Shown: positions 26,929-35,630 of the stretch, in pieces
How positions within the stretch are numbered: the first letter of the stretch is position 1
How the letters are laid out: the number at the start of each line of letters is the position of its first letter
Assembly (NCBI GenBank): GCA_910587135.1
Contig: CAJULF010000001.1
Span: forward strand, 1-64,000
Source: an uncultured Oscillospiraceae bacterium
GTDB lineage: Bacteria > Bacillota > Clostridia > Oscillospirales > Ruminococcaceae
DNA length: 64,000 nt
Reading direction: 5' to 3'
Translations under genes and position numbers: made by a program
The notes under the pieces: model-generated
What the model was told of the DNA's origin: nothing
Seen by the model: the letters and a program-made list of their open reading frames with translations, nothing else
Databases searched by the model: none

Positions 26929-26958
26929 ATTTTACTATATTTCACACCGTTTAGTCAA
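26929..26958 (-). promoter_or_regulatory. Probable pfkA promoter
   Basis: Minus-strand TTGACT, 18 nt, TAAAAT; an alternative TATAAT is a few nt further on. The leader to pfkA would be about 255 nt. The rest of 26821-27233 is AT-rich spacer. Confidence 0.5.
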
Positions 26959-27163
26959 GTGCTTTTTTTGTTTTAGCTTACAAGGTTCATAATAATGTGG
27001 CTTTTTCCACAATTTTCGGGATTTTTTTAAAGAAAATCTGTGTATAATTCAGATGTCATTTTAACCGTTTTTTACGATATTTTATGCGGTAGAGCTCGAA
27101 AACGATTACCCGCAATAAGCTATACACCATTTATTGAATGTCATTATTTGGTGTAATTATTTG

Positions 27164-27169
27164 TATAAT
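27164..27169 (+). promoter_or_regulatory. Possible -10 box upstream of the small membrane protein gene
   Basis: A TATAAT hexamer about 65 nt before the start at 27234 with no good -35 box at the right distance. Confidence 0.3.
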
Positions 27170-27233
27170 AAAGACACGGTTAACGCTAAAGCTTTTCCGG
27201 TAAAATATGTAAAATTAAGAAAGGGTTATTATT

Positions 27234-27557
27234 ATGTCAAAAGCGAAAAAAACAGTTTTTACAATTGTCGCAATATTTGCGGGTCTGCTTCTTCTGTTCA
27301 ACACTGTAGCCATATTGTTTACTTTCTATTCTTTCAGTGAGTTTCTCGGCAGCGATTTTTATTCGTATTTTCCGTTCATGACCCCCTCTCAAAACTACAT
27401 AGAGGTAAACGACGCAAAATTTATTTCCGTCGACTCTTGTATCGCCGATTGGGATAAAATGATAGAAAACGGAGAAATAAGAGTTTACAGCATAGACGAG
27501 ATAGTGCAGATGAGAAATAATGCTTATGAAGAAAGCGAATTTGATCCTATTTCATGA
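27234..27557 (+). CDS. Small single-span membrane protein, unknown
   Basis: 107 residues, ATG with AAAGGG 7 nt upstream. A short basic start is followed by one hydrophobic segment (residues about 7-33) and an acidic outer region ending in a charged helix (IDEIVQMRNNAYEESEF). AT-rich compared with neighbours. No family recognised. A good terminator follows, which supports it as a real transcription unit. Confidence 0.6.
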   Translation: MSKAKKTVFTIVAIFAGLLLLFNTVAILFTFYSFSEFLGSDFYSYFPFMTPSQNYIEVNDAKFISVDSCIADWDKMIENGEIRVYSIDEIVQMRNNAYEESEFDPIS

Positions 27558-27597
27558 TGTTCCGGCTTAATATTTTCAAGCTCCGCATTAAAGTGGC

Positions 27598-27636
27598 ATC
27601 GCCCGAAGGCTTTTTGAGTCTTTGGGCGATATTTTG
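27598..27636. terminator. Terminator between the small membrane protein gene and dnaE
   Basis: ATCGCCCGAAG / CTTTGGGCGAT hairpin followed by ATTTTG on the plus strand; it can serve the convergent dnaE transcript as well. Confidence 0.65.
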
Positions 27637-27653
27637 TGTTATTGTATGCCGGT

Positions 27654-30600
27654 TTACTCCCTCACCGTTACGTTCTCATCTCCGCAAAGCCTTTTTAGCT
27701 CCCTTAACAGTCCGTCGCATATCTTAACTCCGAGCAGCCCGTTCAGCCGCATTACCTTGCGGGTGTCGCTGAAGCATATCCGCGCGCGGGATATTCCCTT
27801 ATACCGCGAAAACAGCGCGGAAACGGCGGAATATTTTGCAGTGTCGTCGGAGCGGATATTTACGTACAGTGTCTGCCGAGGGTGCTCGGGCAGTTTTTCG
27901 GCGGGGGTCACGCGCTCGCAGATTATGCTGCGGCGCTCTCCCTTTACTGATATGCGCCCGCGCACAGAGTAGACCTCTCCCTCGGGGATACGCCCTATTT
28001 TCCCGTAAAGGTCGGGAAACATCACGGCTTCGATGATTCCCGAATTATCCTCAAACGAGGCAAAGGACATTGCCGAACCGTTTCTGGCAGTGCTCGGACG
28101 GTTGGACAGAAGCAGCCCCATTATCGAAAGCGGCTTTCCTTCGGGCAGAGTGAGCGCGTCGGCTATATACAGACAGTCCGCGTCGGCGCGGCAAAGATAT
28201 TCGTCAACGGGATGCCCCGAGATGTAAAGTCCCACAACTTCATGCTCCATTTGCAGAAGCTGAATGGGTCGGAATTCTTCCGCGTCCGGGAATTCAAATT
28301 CCTCCGCGGCGCTGTCCCCGAAAAGGTCGAGCTGACCGCCGGAGCGCCGTGAATACTCCTCCTGCGAAAAATCCAGAAGCGCCTTGCAGCCCTGCTTGAG
28401 CTGCCGCCGTGTCTGCGGAAAGCCGTCAAACGCCCCCGCGCTTATAAGAGAATCCATATATCGGCGGTTGTTGTCGTAAGCCGCCATTCTTATACAAAAG
28501 TCCGTTACCGAAGAAAAATCCCGCTGCTCTCTCTCTGAAATGATGTTCTCGATAAAACCCCTGCCGAGATTTTTTATCGCCAGCATACCGTAGCGCATAG
28601 CTCCGTTTTCCATGGTGAATTCCGCGCGGCTTCTGTTTATGTCGGGAGGGAGCAGCTTTACTCCGTTGTTGGACAGATCCGAAATATATTCCGCCATTTT
28701 GTATGTGCTGTCAAGAACGCTGGATATCAGCGCAGTCATATATTCAAGGTAGAAGTGCCTGCGCAGATAGGCGGTCTGATACGCCACCGTGGCATATGCC
28801 GCAGCGTGTGACTTGTTGAAGGCATAGGAAGCAAAGGACACCATCTCGTCAAATATCTCGTTGGCGGTTTTTTCGGGAACGCCGTTGGCGACCGCTCCGC
28901 AGTTTTCCTCCGTTCCGTAAACAAAAGCCCCGCGCTCCTTTACCATCACATCATGCTTTTTCTTGGACATGGCGCGGCGCACAAGGTCGGCTCTGCCATA
29001 GGAATACCCTCCCACTGCGCGGCATATCTGCATTACCTGCTCCTGATACACGACCACCCCGTAGGTCACCGAAAGTATATCTTTAAGGAGAGGGTGCTTG
29101 TATGTGATATCCTCGGGGCGCTTGCGCTTATTTTCTATATAGGTGGGTATGGACGCCATGGGACCCGGGCGGTACAGCGAAAGAGCCGCGGTAAGGTCCT
29201 CTATGGATACGGGCTGAAGCCGCATAAGCACAGAGGTCATACCCTCGCTTTCAAACTGGAACACTCCTATTGTTCCGCCGTTCGAGAGCATTCTGAAAAC
29301 CTCGGTATCCTGTTCGTCAATATTTTTTAGCTCAAAAGGACGCTGAGAGCGTATCAGCTGCACGGCATTATTTATTACGGTAAGGTTGCGCAGCCCGAGA
29401 AAGTCCATTTTAAGCAGCCCCAGACGCTCCAGAATGCCCATAGTGTACTGTGTGACTATTTCCCCCTCGTCGCTGCGCAGCGGAACATATTCCGTTATCG
29501 GATCGCGTGTAATGACTATACCCGCCGCGTGAACGGTCGTGTGGCGCGGCATTCCCTCTATTGAACGCGCCACGCGCACCACTCTTCGCACGTCCTCATT
29601 CTGTGCGCACAGCTTTGCCAGTTCTCCGTTTTCGGCTTCCTCTTCAAGTGTGGAGTTAAAGCTTGGGATAAGCCGCGCCGCGGAGTCGGATACGGATTGC
29701 GGCATTCCCATGACCCGCGCCGCGTCGCGGATCGCGCCCTTTGCTTTCATGGTATCGAAAGCGACTATCTGCGCCACATGATCCGCGCCGTACCGACGCT
29801 TTACATATTCTATGACCTCGCCCCTTCGCTCGTTGCAGAAGTCGATATCAAAATCGGGCATGGATACCCGCTCGGGGTTGAGAAAACGCTCGAAAAGCAG
29901 ATTGTACCGAAGCGGGTCGATATCGGTGATACCCATGCAGTATGCGCAAAGGCTTCCCGCGCCGCTTCCCCTGCCCGGTCCTACGGGAATGCCCTGAGAT
30001 TTGGCGTAGCGCACGAAATCCCATACTATAAGGTAGTAATCCACAAAGCCCATTTTCTCGATTATTTTTAGCTCGTAGTCCAGCCGCTGCGATATATCGC
30101 CGCTTATTTCCCCATAACGCTTTTCCGCGCCCTTGCGGCAAAGCTTGCGGAAGTAGGCGGCATTGTCCGTTACACCCTCGGCAGTGAAAAGCGGCAGCTT
30201 GGTCACGCCGAATTCAAACTCCACATTGCAGCGCTCCGCTATTTCAGCGGTCGCAGCAAGCTCCTTTTCCGAGAAAAGAAGCCGCATTTCCTCGGCGCTT
30301 TTAAGGTAATATTCGTCTGTGGGAAGCTCCGCCGGATTGCGGTCGGAGAGCCGTTTTCCCTGACCAATGCAGGAGAGCACTTTCTGGGTGAAGCTGTCCT
30401 CGGGTGTGATATAGTGTACGTCGTTGGTGGGGCACAGCGGAAGACCCGCTTGCTCCGCAAGCGCGCGGATATCGGCGCAAAGCTTTTTATCGCGCTCGGT
30501 CTTGTGGTTTTGTATTTCAAGGTAAAATCCATCCGTAAAAACGTCGGCGTACCACCGAGCGGTTTCCAGCGCCTCGCCGCAGCGATTTTGCTCCAGCAGG

Positions 30601-31031
30601 CGCGGAATCTCTCCCTCGCCGCAGCCCGAAAGCGCTATCAGACCCCTGCTGTAATGTGCAAGGGTTTCCCTGTCGCAGCGCGGCACTTCGCTTTGACCGT
30701 TGATAAACGAATCAGAAACAAGGCGGCACAGATTGCGGTAGCCCTCGTTATCGGCACAAAGCAGGGTCAGGTGATAGGGCGAAAAGCCGCGGCGCGTTTT
30801 TTCAAGGCGGCTGCCCTCGGCGACATACACCTCGCAGCCGATAATCGGTTTTATACCGTCCGCTTTGCATAAGTTGTAAAATTCCACCGCGCCGTAAAGC
30901 GCCTCGTGGTCGGTTATGGCAAGAGCGGACTGTCCCATCTCCGCAGCTTTTTTCACAAGCGGAGCAATCCTGCACGCTCCGTCGAGCAGGCTGTATTCTG
31001 TGTGAACATGAAGATGAACAAAGGACTGCAC
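27654..31031 (-). CDS. dnaE: DNA polymerase III alpha subunit
   Basis: About 1125 residues from the GTG at 31031, where the family start (VQSFVHLHVHTEYSLLDG) falls and a GGGGGG site lies 7-8 nt upstream. An in-frame extension of 58 codons upstream is leader sequence. The N-terminal PHP domain keeps HLHVHTEYS and ITDHEALYG. The palm has catalytic MPDFDIDF and LLKMDFLGLRN. Helix-hairpin-helix and OB-fold regions follow. In clostridia this polymerase acts beside PolC in replication. It is transcribed from a consensus promoter and has a terminator-like hairpin just before its binding site. Confidence 0.96.
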   Translation of the reverse strand: MQSFVHLHVHTEYSLLDGACRIAPLVKKAAEMGQSALAITDHEALYGAVEFYNLCKADGIKPIIGCEVYVAEGSRLEKTRRGFSPYHLTLLCADNEGYRNLCRLVSDSFINGQSEVPRCDRETLAHYSRGLIALSGCGEGEIPRLLEQNRCGEALETARWYADVFTDGFYLEIQNHKTERDKKLCADIRALAEQAGLPLCPTNDVHYITPEDSFTQKVLSCIGQGKRLSDRNPAELPTDEYYLKSAEEMRLLFSEKELAATAEIAERCNVEFEFGVTKLPLFTAEGVTDNAAYFRKLCRKGAEKRYGEISGDISQRLDYELKIIEKMGFVDYYLIVWDFVRYAKSQGIPVGPGRGSGAGSLCAYCMGITDIDPLRYNLLFERFLNPERVSMPDFDIDFCNERRGEVIEYVKRRYGADHVAQIVAFDTMKAKGAIRDAARVMGMPQSVSDSAARLIPSFNSTLEEEAENGELAKLCAQNEDVRRVVRVARSIEGMPRHTTVHAAGIVITRDPITEYVPLRSDEGEIVTQYTMGILERLGLLKMDFLGLRNLTVINNAVQLIRSQRPFELKNIDEQDTEVFRMLSNGGTIGVFQFESEGMTSVLMRLQPVSIEDLTAALSLYRPGPMASIPTYIENKRKRPEDITYKHPLLKDILSVTYGVVVYQEQVMQICRAVGGYSYGRADLVRRAMSKKKHDVMVKERGAFVYGTEENCGAVANGVPEKTANEIFDEMVSFASYAFNKSHAAAYATVAYQTAYLRRHFYLEYMTALISSVLDSTYKMAEYISDLSNNGVKLLPPDINRSRAEFTMENGAMRYGMLAIKNLGRGFIENIISEREQRDFSSVTDFCIRMAAYDNNRRYMDSLISAGAFDGFPQTRRQLKQGCKALLDFSQEEYSRRSGGQLDLFGDSAAEEFEFPDAEEFRPIQLLQMEHEVVGLYISGHPVDEYLCRADADCLYIADALTLPEGKPLSIMGLLLSNRPSTARNGSAMSFASFEDNSGIIEAVMFPDLYGKIGRIPEGEVYSVRGRISVKGERRSIICERVTPAEKLPEHPRQTLYVNIRSDDTAKYSAVSALFSRYKGISRARICFSDTRKVMRLNGLLGVKICDGLLRELKRLCGDENVTVRE

Positions 31032-31050
31032 GCCCTCACCCCCCCTATAA

Positions 31051-31086
31051 AAGTTCCCCGAACGCCTGATTTCGGGGAACTTTTTG
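31051..31086 (-). terminator. Terminator-like hairpin in the dnaE leader
   Basis: On the minus strand GTTCCCCGAA / TTCGGGGAAC followed by TTTTATAGGGGGG; the other strand also ends in TTTTT. It lies between the dnaE promoter and its ribosome binding site. It could attenuate dnaE, but it might instead be a 5' stabilising hairpin. Confidence 0.6.
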
Positions 31087-31148
31087 ATTTCATATTTTCT
31101 GACCATATGTATTTTTGACCGTAATCTGTAAATTATTAGTGTGATTTT

Positions 31149-31177
31149 ATTATAGCACATTAACTTTAAAATGTCAA
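31149..31177 (-). promoter_or_regulatory. Consensus dnaE promoter
   Basis: Minus-strand TTGACA (31172-31177), 17 nt, TATAAT (31149-31154). The leader would be about 110 nt. Confidence 0.85.
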
Positions 31178-31249
31178 CTCGAAGCTGCGCAAAAAGGCTG
31201 GTCAAATACCGACCCTAAGCAGCTATCAAATGTGGAAAGACAGCTAAAA

Positions 31250-31458
31250 GCTGCATAAAAATAGTGAAGCAAAGGCGCTGAAAGCCAAAATCCACTGTGC
31301 GCCCACGCATGAATTTCCCGCAATCCGCCGTGAAAGCGCAGCCCGCGAAGCGGGCTGCGCTTTTATGGCGAGATAGCGCAAACAACGCAAAGCGTTGTTT
31401 GCGGCGGTGCGGGAAATTCTTTTTAATAATTCACTTAGGATCAACTTTTTATAAAGCT
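31250..31458. repeat. Family B structured repeat, copy 3
   Basis: Best preserved family B copy. Outer stem GAATTTCCCGC / GCGGGAAATTC, a hairpin pairing CCGTGAAAGCGCAGCCCGC with GCGGGCTGCGCTTTTATGG, and a 12-bp hairpin CGCAAACAACGC / GCGTTGTTTGCG. The tail is followed immediately by the terminator at 31459. Confidence 0.88.
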
Positions 31459-31490
31459 AACAGGCTCGGCAAAAGCCGAGCCTGTTTTGC
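31459..31490 (+). terminator. Bidirectional-type hairpin downstream of rpmF
   Basis: AACAGGCTCGGC / GCCGAGCCTGTT with an AAAA loop and a TTTT on the plus side. It ends the minus-strand rpmF transcript and abuts family B copy 3. Confidence 0.75.
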
Positions 31491-31540
31491 AGACGGTAAA
31501 CCGCCTCTCGTAAACATAAGTTTAGTTACACGCGAAAAGA

Positions 31541-31723
31541 TCACGCTTCCTTAGCGATAACGACCTTATCATTGTAATAACCGCAATTTCCGCAAACCCT
31601 GTGCGCGAGCTTCAGCTCACCGCACTGCTTGCAGCGTGAGAAAGCAGGTGCAGATAACTTCCAAACCTGTGAACGTCTTTTGTCACGTCTTGCGCGAGAT
31701 ACCTTCCTCTTCGGAACTGCCAT
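31541..31723 (-). CDS. rpmF: 50S ribosomal protein L32
   Basis: 60 residues, normal length. MAVPKRKVSRARRDKRRS is the conserved basic start; C31-x2-C34 and C44-x2-C47 form the zinc ribbon of the zinc-binding L32 type. GGGGG lies 7 nt before ATG. It has its own consensus promoter and terminator. Confidence 0.97.
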   Translation of the reverse strand: MAVPKRKVSRARRDKRRSQVWKLSAPAFSRCKQCGELKLAHRVCGNCGYYNDKVVIAKEA

Positions 31724-31805
31724 TATTGCACCCCCTTAGTGTAGTATAGCTTTCCAATAAATATTCAGAGTCCGACAATCGGAATCCGTAATAGGCACGT
31801 TAAGT

Positions 31806-31834
31806 ATTATAACACACAAATTCGGGTTTGTCAA
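31806..31834 (-). promoter_or_regulatory. Consensus rpmF promoter
   Basis: Minus-strand TTGACA (31829-31834), 17 nt, TATAAT (31806-31811). Leader about 75 nt. Confidence 0.85.
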
Positions 31835-31851
31835 GCGTTTTTCCGAAAAAA

Positions 31852-32256
31852 TCAGACAATAAACTTTTTCATTTCCTCGGGAAGCTCGGAATTATCCGCC
31901 GAGATGGTGCAGGTAACGGTTGTGGAGTTTGTGATATTCTCCAGCTTTGCGAACATTTCGCCGAGGGCGGCGTAATCTCTGCCTGTGATTTTAAGTGTTG
32001 CGTCAACAAAAATATCCGTGCAGTCATGGTCTGATGCCATAACGCCCGCTATAAAGCCGTAGAACGCGTCAATACCCTCAACGGCGTAATCCTCGATATT
32101 TACCAGACGTACCTTATAGGTAATGTCGGTATTCAGGGAAGAGCCCTTCTGTATCGCGACTACATTGCCCTTGGTATTTTTTTCCGCCTCATGGATTGCG
32201 TCGATGAGAATCTTTGTCTTGCCAGAACCTCTTCTGCCTGTGATGAGCTTGATCAT
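31852..32256 (-). CDS. Small P-loop ATPase-like protein, unknown
   Basis: 134 residues; GGAGGTC before ATG. Walker A at residues 7-15 (TGRRGSGKT). A possible Walker B is DIFVDATLKI. The second half is rich in Thr and acidic residues. No helicase or kinase signature is visible and I cannot assign a function. It follows pgi by 59 nt, so they may share a transcript. Confidence 0.72.
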   Translation of the reverse strand: MIKLITGRRGSGKTKILIDAIHEAEKNTKGNVVAIQKGSSLNTDITYKVRLVNIEDYAVEGIDAFYGFIAGVMASDHDCTDIFVDATLKITGRDYAALGEMFAKLENITNSTTVTCTISADNSELPEEMKKFIV

Positions 32257-32315
32257 GGTGTTTGACCTCCGTGAATAAAATAATTGTGCATAAACGACGT
32301 ATCGGATATGCGCCG

Positions 32316-33656
32316 TCAGATGCCGAGCTTTGCCTCCAGCTCCGCCCGTGCCGATTCGTAGCCGGGCTTTCCGAGAAGCGCGAACATATTCTTCTTGTAG
32401 CTTTCAACGCCGGGCTGGTCAAAGGGATTTACTCCCAGCATATAGCCGCTTATGGCGCATGCCTTTTCAAAGAAGTATATAATATAACCAAGCTCAAATT
32501 CGTCGAGCCTGGGAAGCTCCAGAACGATATTGGGAACGCCGCCCTCAGTGTGAGCGATGACCGTGCCCTCAAACGCTTTTCTGTTTACAACGGACATATT
32601 CTGGTTGGAAAGGAAGTTCAGTCCGTCAACGTTGGTCGCCTCGTCCTTGAGGAAAAATTCCTTCTGCGGCTCGGCGAACTGTATAACCGTTTCAAACATG
32701 ACACGCGAGCCGTCCTGAACGAACTGACCCAGCGAGTGAAGATCTGTTGAGAAAACCGCGGAGGACGGGTACAGACCCTTTCCGTCCTTGCCCTCGCTTT
32801 CGCCGTAGAGCTGCTTGAACCACTCCGCCATCATTGCAAAGCTGTTCTCGTAGCTTATGAGCATTTCCACGCTCTTCCCCTTATTGTAAAGGATATTGCG
32901 CAGAGCGGCATATTTGTAGCAGGCGTTCTTGTCCAGATCGCACTCGGAGTATTCCTCGCGTGCGGCGGCAGCGCCTTTCATAAGCGCGTCTATATCGCAG
33001 CCTGCGCAGGCGATGGGAAGCAGACCCACCGCGGTGAGCACGGAGAATCTTCCGCCCACGTCGTCGGGAATAACAAAGGTTTCATAACCCTTTTTGTCGG
33101 AAAGTTCCTTAAGAGTGCCGCGGGCTTTGTCGGTGGTGGCGTATATCCTGCCCTTTGCGCCGTCCTCTCCGTAACGCTCCACAAGCAGATCGCGGAATAC
33201 TCTGAACGCCAGAGCGGGCTCGGTGGTCGTACCGGACTTGGAGATGATGTTTACCGAGAAATCGCGTCCCTCCACAAGGGAAATAACTTCATTGAGGTAG
33301 GTGGGGCTTATGCTGTTGCCGATAAAGTATATCTCGGGGGTGTCCTTTTTTAGGCTGTTGTACAGCGTGGACTTGAGCGCTTCTATCGCCGCCCTTGCAC
33401 CGAGATATGAACCTCCTATGCCGATAACTATCAGCACCTTGCTGTCGCTCTTGATTTTGGCTGCCGCGGCTTTGATGCGCTCGAATTCAGCTTTGTCGTA
33501 ATCCACAGGGAGGTCTGCCCAGCCGAGAAAATCGCTGCCCGGACCGTTTTTGGCGGACAGCGTATCGTGCGCCGCCTTGACCATAGGAGCGATCTCGGAA
33601 AGCTCATGCTCTCTCACAAAGCCCTTAAGGTATTTGTCATCAAGTTTTATACTCAT
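32316..33656 (-). CDS. pgi: Glucose-6-phosphate isomerase
   Basis: 446 residues, the shorter Firmicutes type. VIGIGGSYLGARAAIEAL, SKSGTTTEPALAF and the C-terminal region with QPGVESYKKNMFALLGKPG are the family signatures. Interconverts glucose-6- and fructose-6-phosphate. RBS AAAGGAG. The leader holds a 16-bp perfect palindrome. Confidence 0.96.
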   Translation of the reverse strand: MSIKLDDKYLKGFVREHELSEIAPMVKAAHDTLSAKNGPGSDFLGWADLPVDYDKAEFERIKAAAAKIKSDSKVLIVIGIGGSYLGARAAIEALKSTLYNSLKKDTPEIYFIGNSISPTYLNEVISLVEGRDFSVNIISKSGTTTEPALAFRVFRDLLVERYGEDGAKGRIYATTDKARGTLKELSDKKGYETFVIPDDVGGRFSVLTAVGLLPIACAGCDIDALMKGAAAAREEYSECDLDKNACYKYAALRNILYNKGKSVEMLISYENSFAMMAEWFKQLYGESEGKDGKGLYPSSAVFSTDLHSLGQFVQDGSRVMFETVIQFAEPQKEFFLKDEATNVDGLNFLSNQNMSVVNRKAFEGTVIAHTEGGVPNIVLELPRLDEFELGYIIYFFEKACAISGYMLGVNPFDQPGVESYKKNMFALLGKPGYESARAELEAKLGI

Positions 33657-33714
33657 GGTAATATACTCCTTTCAGTAGATGCGCGTAGTTCCTGAATTAT
33701 ATAATACGCTTTTC

Positions 33715-33730
33715 TCGGATAATTATCCGA
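33715..33730. promoter_or_regulatory. Perfect palindrome in the pgi leader
   Basis: TCGGATAATTATCCGA, about 30 nt downstream of the likely transcription start and 60 nt before the start codon. It could be a repressor operator or a small RNA hairpin. Confidence 0.45.
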
Positions 33731-33761
33731 AACGGATATCTGCGCGCATATCCTTGTCTAT

Positions 33762-33790
33762 ATTATATATTACTTTTGAATTTTTTTCAA
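33762..33790 (-). promoter_or_regulatory. pgi promoter
   Basis: Minus-strand TTGAAA (33785-33790), 17 nt, TATAAT (33762-33767). In 33791-34135 I find no gene. Confidence 0.6.
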
Positions 33791-34135
33791 CCGCTTTTGA
33801 AACAAGCCTTATATTTTGGATAAATAAGCCAATTTGTGCTTTGTAAGTTTGTTGATTTTGCACAAAGGAAATATTGCAAAAAAGCCGCTGCAATGTTGGA
33901 CTTTTTCGCGAATATGTGTTACAATATAAGATAAGGCTGTTGGCTTGGCTGAGAGCGGGTTTATGGGCATATGCAGCATTTGCAAATGCGGATAATTCAA
34001 TGTCCCATATAGAAAGTCAGGCGGCTTATGCGGAAGTCTGCTGCCGCACCCCGTCAAGGGGACAAGTCTTTTTGAAATCTAAATTCCGTGTTTCGCAAAG
34101 AGCTTAGCGCGCCAAAAGCGTTTTTAATCCAAAGC

Positions 34136-34200
34136 AACACAAAAATCAAGCAGTCAAAGGCGCTGGAAGCAGACATAAACCGAACGCTTACGTATGAATT
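34136..34200. repeat. Family B head fragment
   Basis: AAAATCAAGCAGTCAAAGGC .. ATGAATTTC matches the head of family B copies 1 and 3, then stops where the outer stem should begin. It lies directly beside a family A copy. Confidence 0.6.
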
Positions 34201-34238
34201 TCACGGCGGTCGGCAACGACCTGCTTTGCAATTTGTTA

Positions 34239-34436
34239 CGTCTTGTAGAAAAAGCTTATTGGCAATGCAATGTCGACGCATGAAATTTCAAAAAGGCGCG
34301 CATTTGCCGAATGGCAAATGCAGCGCGGTTTCCGCCGGGCATGCGAAGCGTAACGGAGTGAAGCGGAGTATGCCCGGCGGAAATTTTGAAATTTTTTTAA
34401 ATAATCCGCTTTAGGTCAACCTTTATTTACGGGCTG
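34239..34436 (-). repeat. Family A repeat, inverted
   Basis: Stem 2 is the longest of the set (TTTCCGCCGGGCAT / ATGCCCGGCGGAAA, 14 bp). Stem 3 is GCGCGCATTTGCC / GGCAAATGCAGCGC. Terminal ends CGTCTTGTAGAAAAAGC and CCTTTATTTACGGGCTG. A GCAGCT..AGCTGC hairpin follows at about 34436-34462. Confidence 0.88.
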
Positions 34437-34496
34437 CAGCTACTTGCCAATCAAGCAGCTGCGGAGCGGGAAATTCAATTTGAATCGGGAGATATT

Positions 34497-35618
34497 ATGG
34501 GACATAAATTTATTGCTCCATGCCATTTCGGGCTGGAGAAAACTTTGAGCTTTGAAGTGAGAAAGATCGGCGGCGAGGATATTGCCGTCAGTGACGGGCG
34601 CGTTATGTTCAGCGGGGGCGCGGAGGTCTGCGCCAGGGCTAACATAGGGCTGTCAACGGCGGAGCGCGTTTGCGCCGTGCTTGGTCAGTTCCGCGCAAGG
34701 ACGTTTGACGAGTTGTTTGAGGGGATACTCCGTCTGCCGCTGTCGGAATACATCGGGCGGTACGACGCTTTTCCAAACACGGGTCACAGTATCAATTCGG
34801 TGCTGAAAAGCGTTCCCGCCTGTCAGAAGATAGTGAAGAAGGCTATGGCGATAAATCTCGGCAGGGCTTACGGGGTCAATGTTATGGAGGAGAGCGGGAC
34901 GGAGTGCAAGGTAAGATTCTCGCTGATGAAGGACGAATTTACGCTTATGCTGGACACCAGCGGAGCGGGTCTGCACAAGCGCGGTTACCGCAGGGAGAGC
35001 AATGCCGCCCCCATAAAGGAAACGCTTGCGGCGGGAATAATAGACGTGGCAAGGGTGAGGGAACGGGATACCGTGTGCGATCCGTTTTGCGGATCGGGGA
35101 CGCTGCTTATAGAAGCGGCGCTGAAAGCGCTGAATATCGCGCCGGGGCTGAAGCGGCATTTCGCGGGTGAGCGCTACGGATTTCTCCCCGAGCAGGCATG
35201 GCGGAGCGCACGCGAGGAAGCTCTCGGAGCGATACGCAGCAATTCGGATTTCCGCGCGGTGGGCTATGATGTAGACGGGGAGTGCGCTGCTCTTACTCTG
35301 GCAAACGCCAAAAAAGCGGGTCTGGAAAAGTATATCAGAGCCGAAAAGCGGGATATAAGGGATTTTTCTTACGGGGATCTGTCCGAAGCGGCTAAGATAA
35401 TAACCAATCCCCCATACGGAGAGCGTATGCTGGAGCTTTCACAGGCGCGGGAGCTGTATGAGATCATGGGCGGGCGGCTGCTGCCGCGGGGCGCAAATCA
35501 GCTGTATATCATCACTCCCGACGAGGAGTTTGAAAATATTTTCGGGCTTAAGTCGGACAAAAACCGCAAGCTGTACAACGGAATGATGATGTGCAGGCTG
35601 TATCAGTATTTTAAATAA
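34497..35618 (+). CDS. THUMP-domain RNA methyltransferase (RlmL/YpsC-like)
   Basis: 373 residues; GGGAG before ATG. Residues about 50-155 correspond to the THUMP region; LDTSGAGLHKRGYR leads into the Rossmann methyltransferase with DPFCGSGTLLIEAA (195-208) and NPPYGERM (304-311), the m2G-type catalytic motif. Family members methylate 23S rRNA at guanine N2. It is the single-domain form, without the RlmK half of E. coli RlmKL. Two unrelated envelope genes follow closely. Confidence 0.9.
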   Translation: MGHKFIAPCHFGLEKTLSFEVRKIGGEDIAVSDGRVMFSGGAEVCARANIGLSTAERVCAVLGQFRARTFDELFEGILRLPLSEYIGRYDAFPNTGHSINSVLKSVPACQKIVKKAMAINLGRAYGVNVMEESGTECKVRFSLMKDEFTLMLDTSGAGLHKRGYRRESNAAPIKETLAAGIIDVARVRERDTVCDPFCGSGTLLIEAALKALNIAPGLKRHFAGERYGFLPEQAWRSAREEALGAIRSNSDFRAVGYDVDGECAALTLANAKKAGLEKYIRAEKRDIRDFSYGDLSEAAKIITNPPYGERMLELSQARELYEIMGGRLLPRGANQLYIITPDEEFENIFGLKSDKNRKLYNGMMMCRLYQYFK

Positions 35619-35630
35619 CGGAAAGAATTT

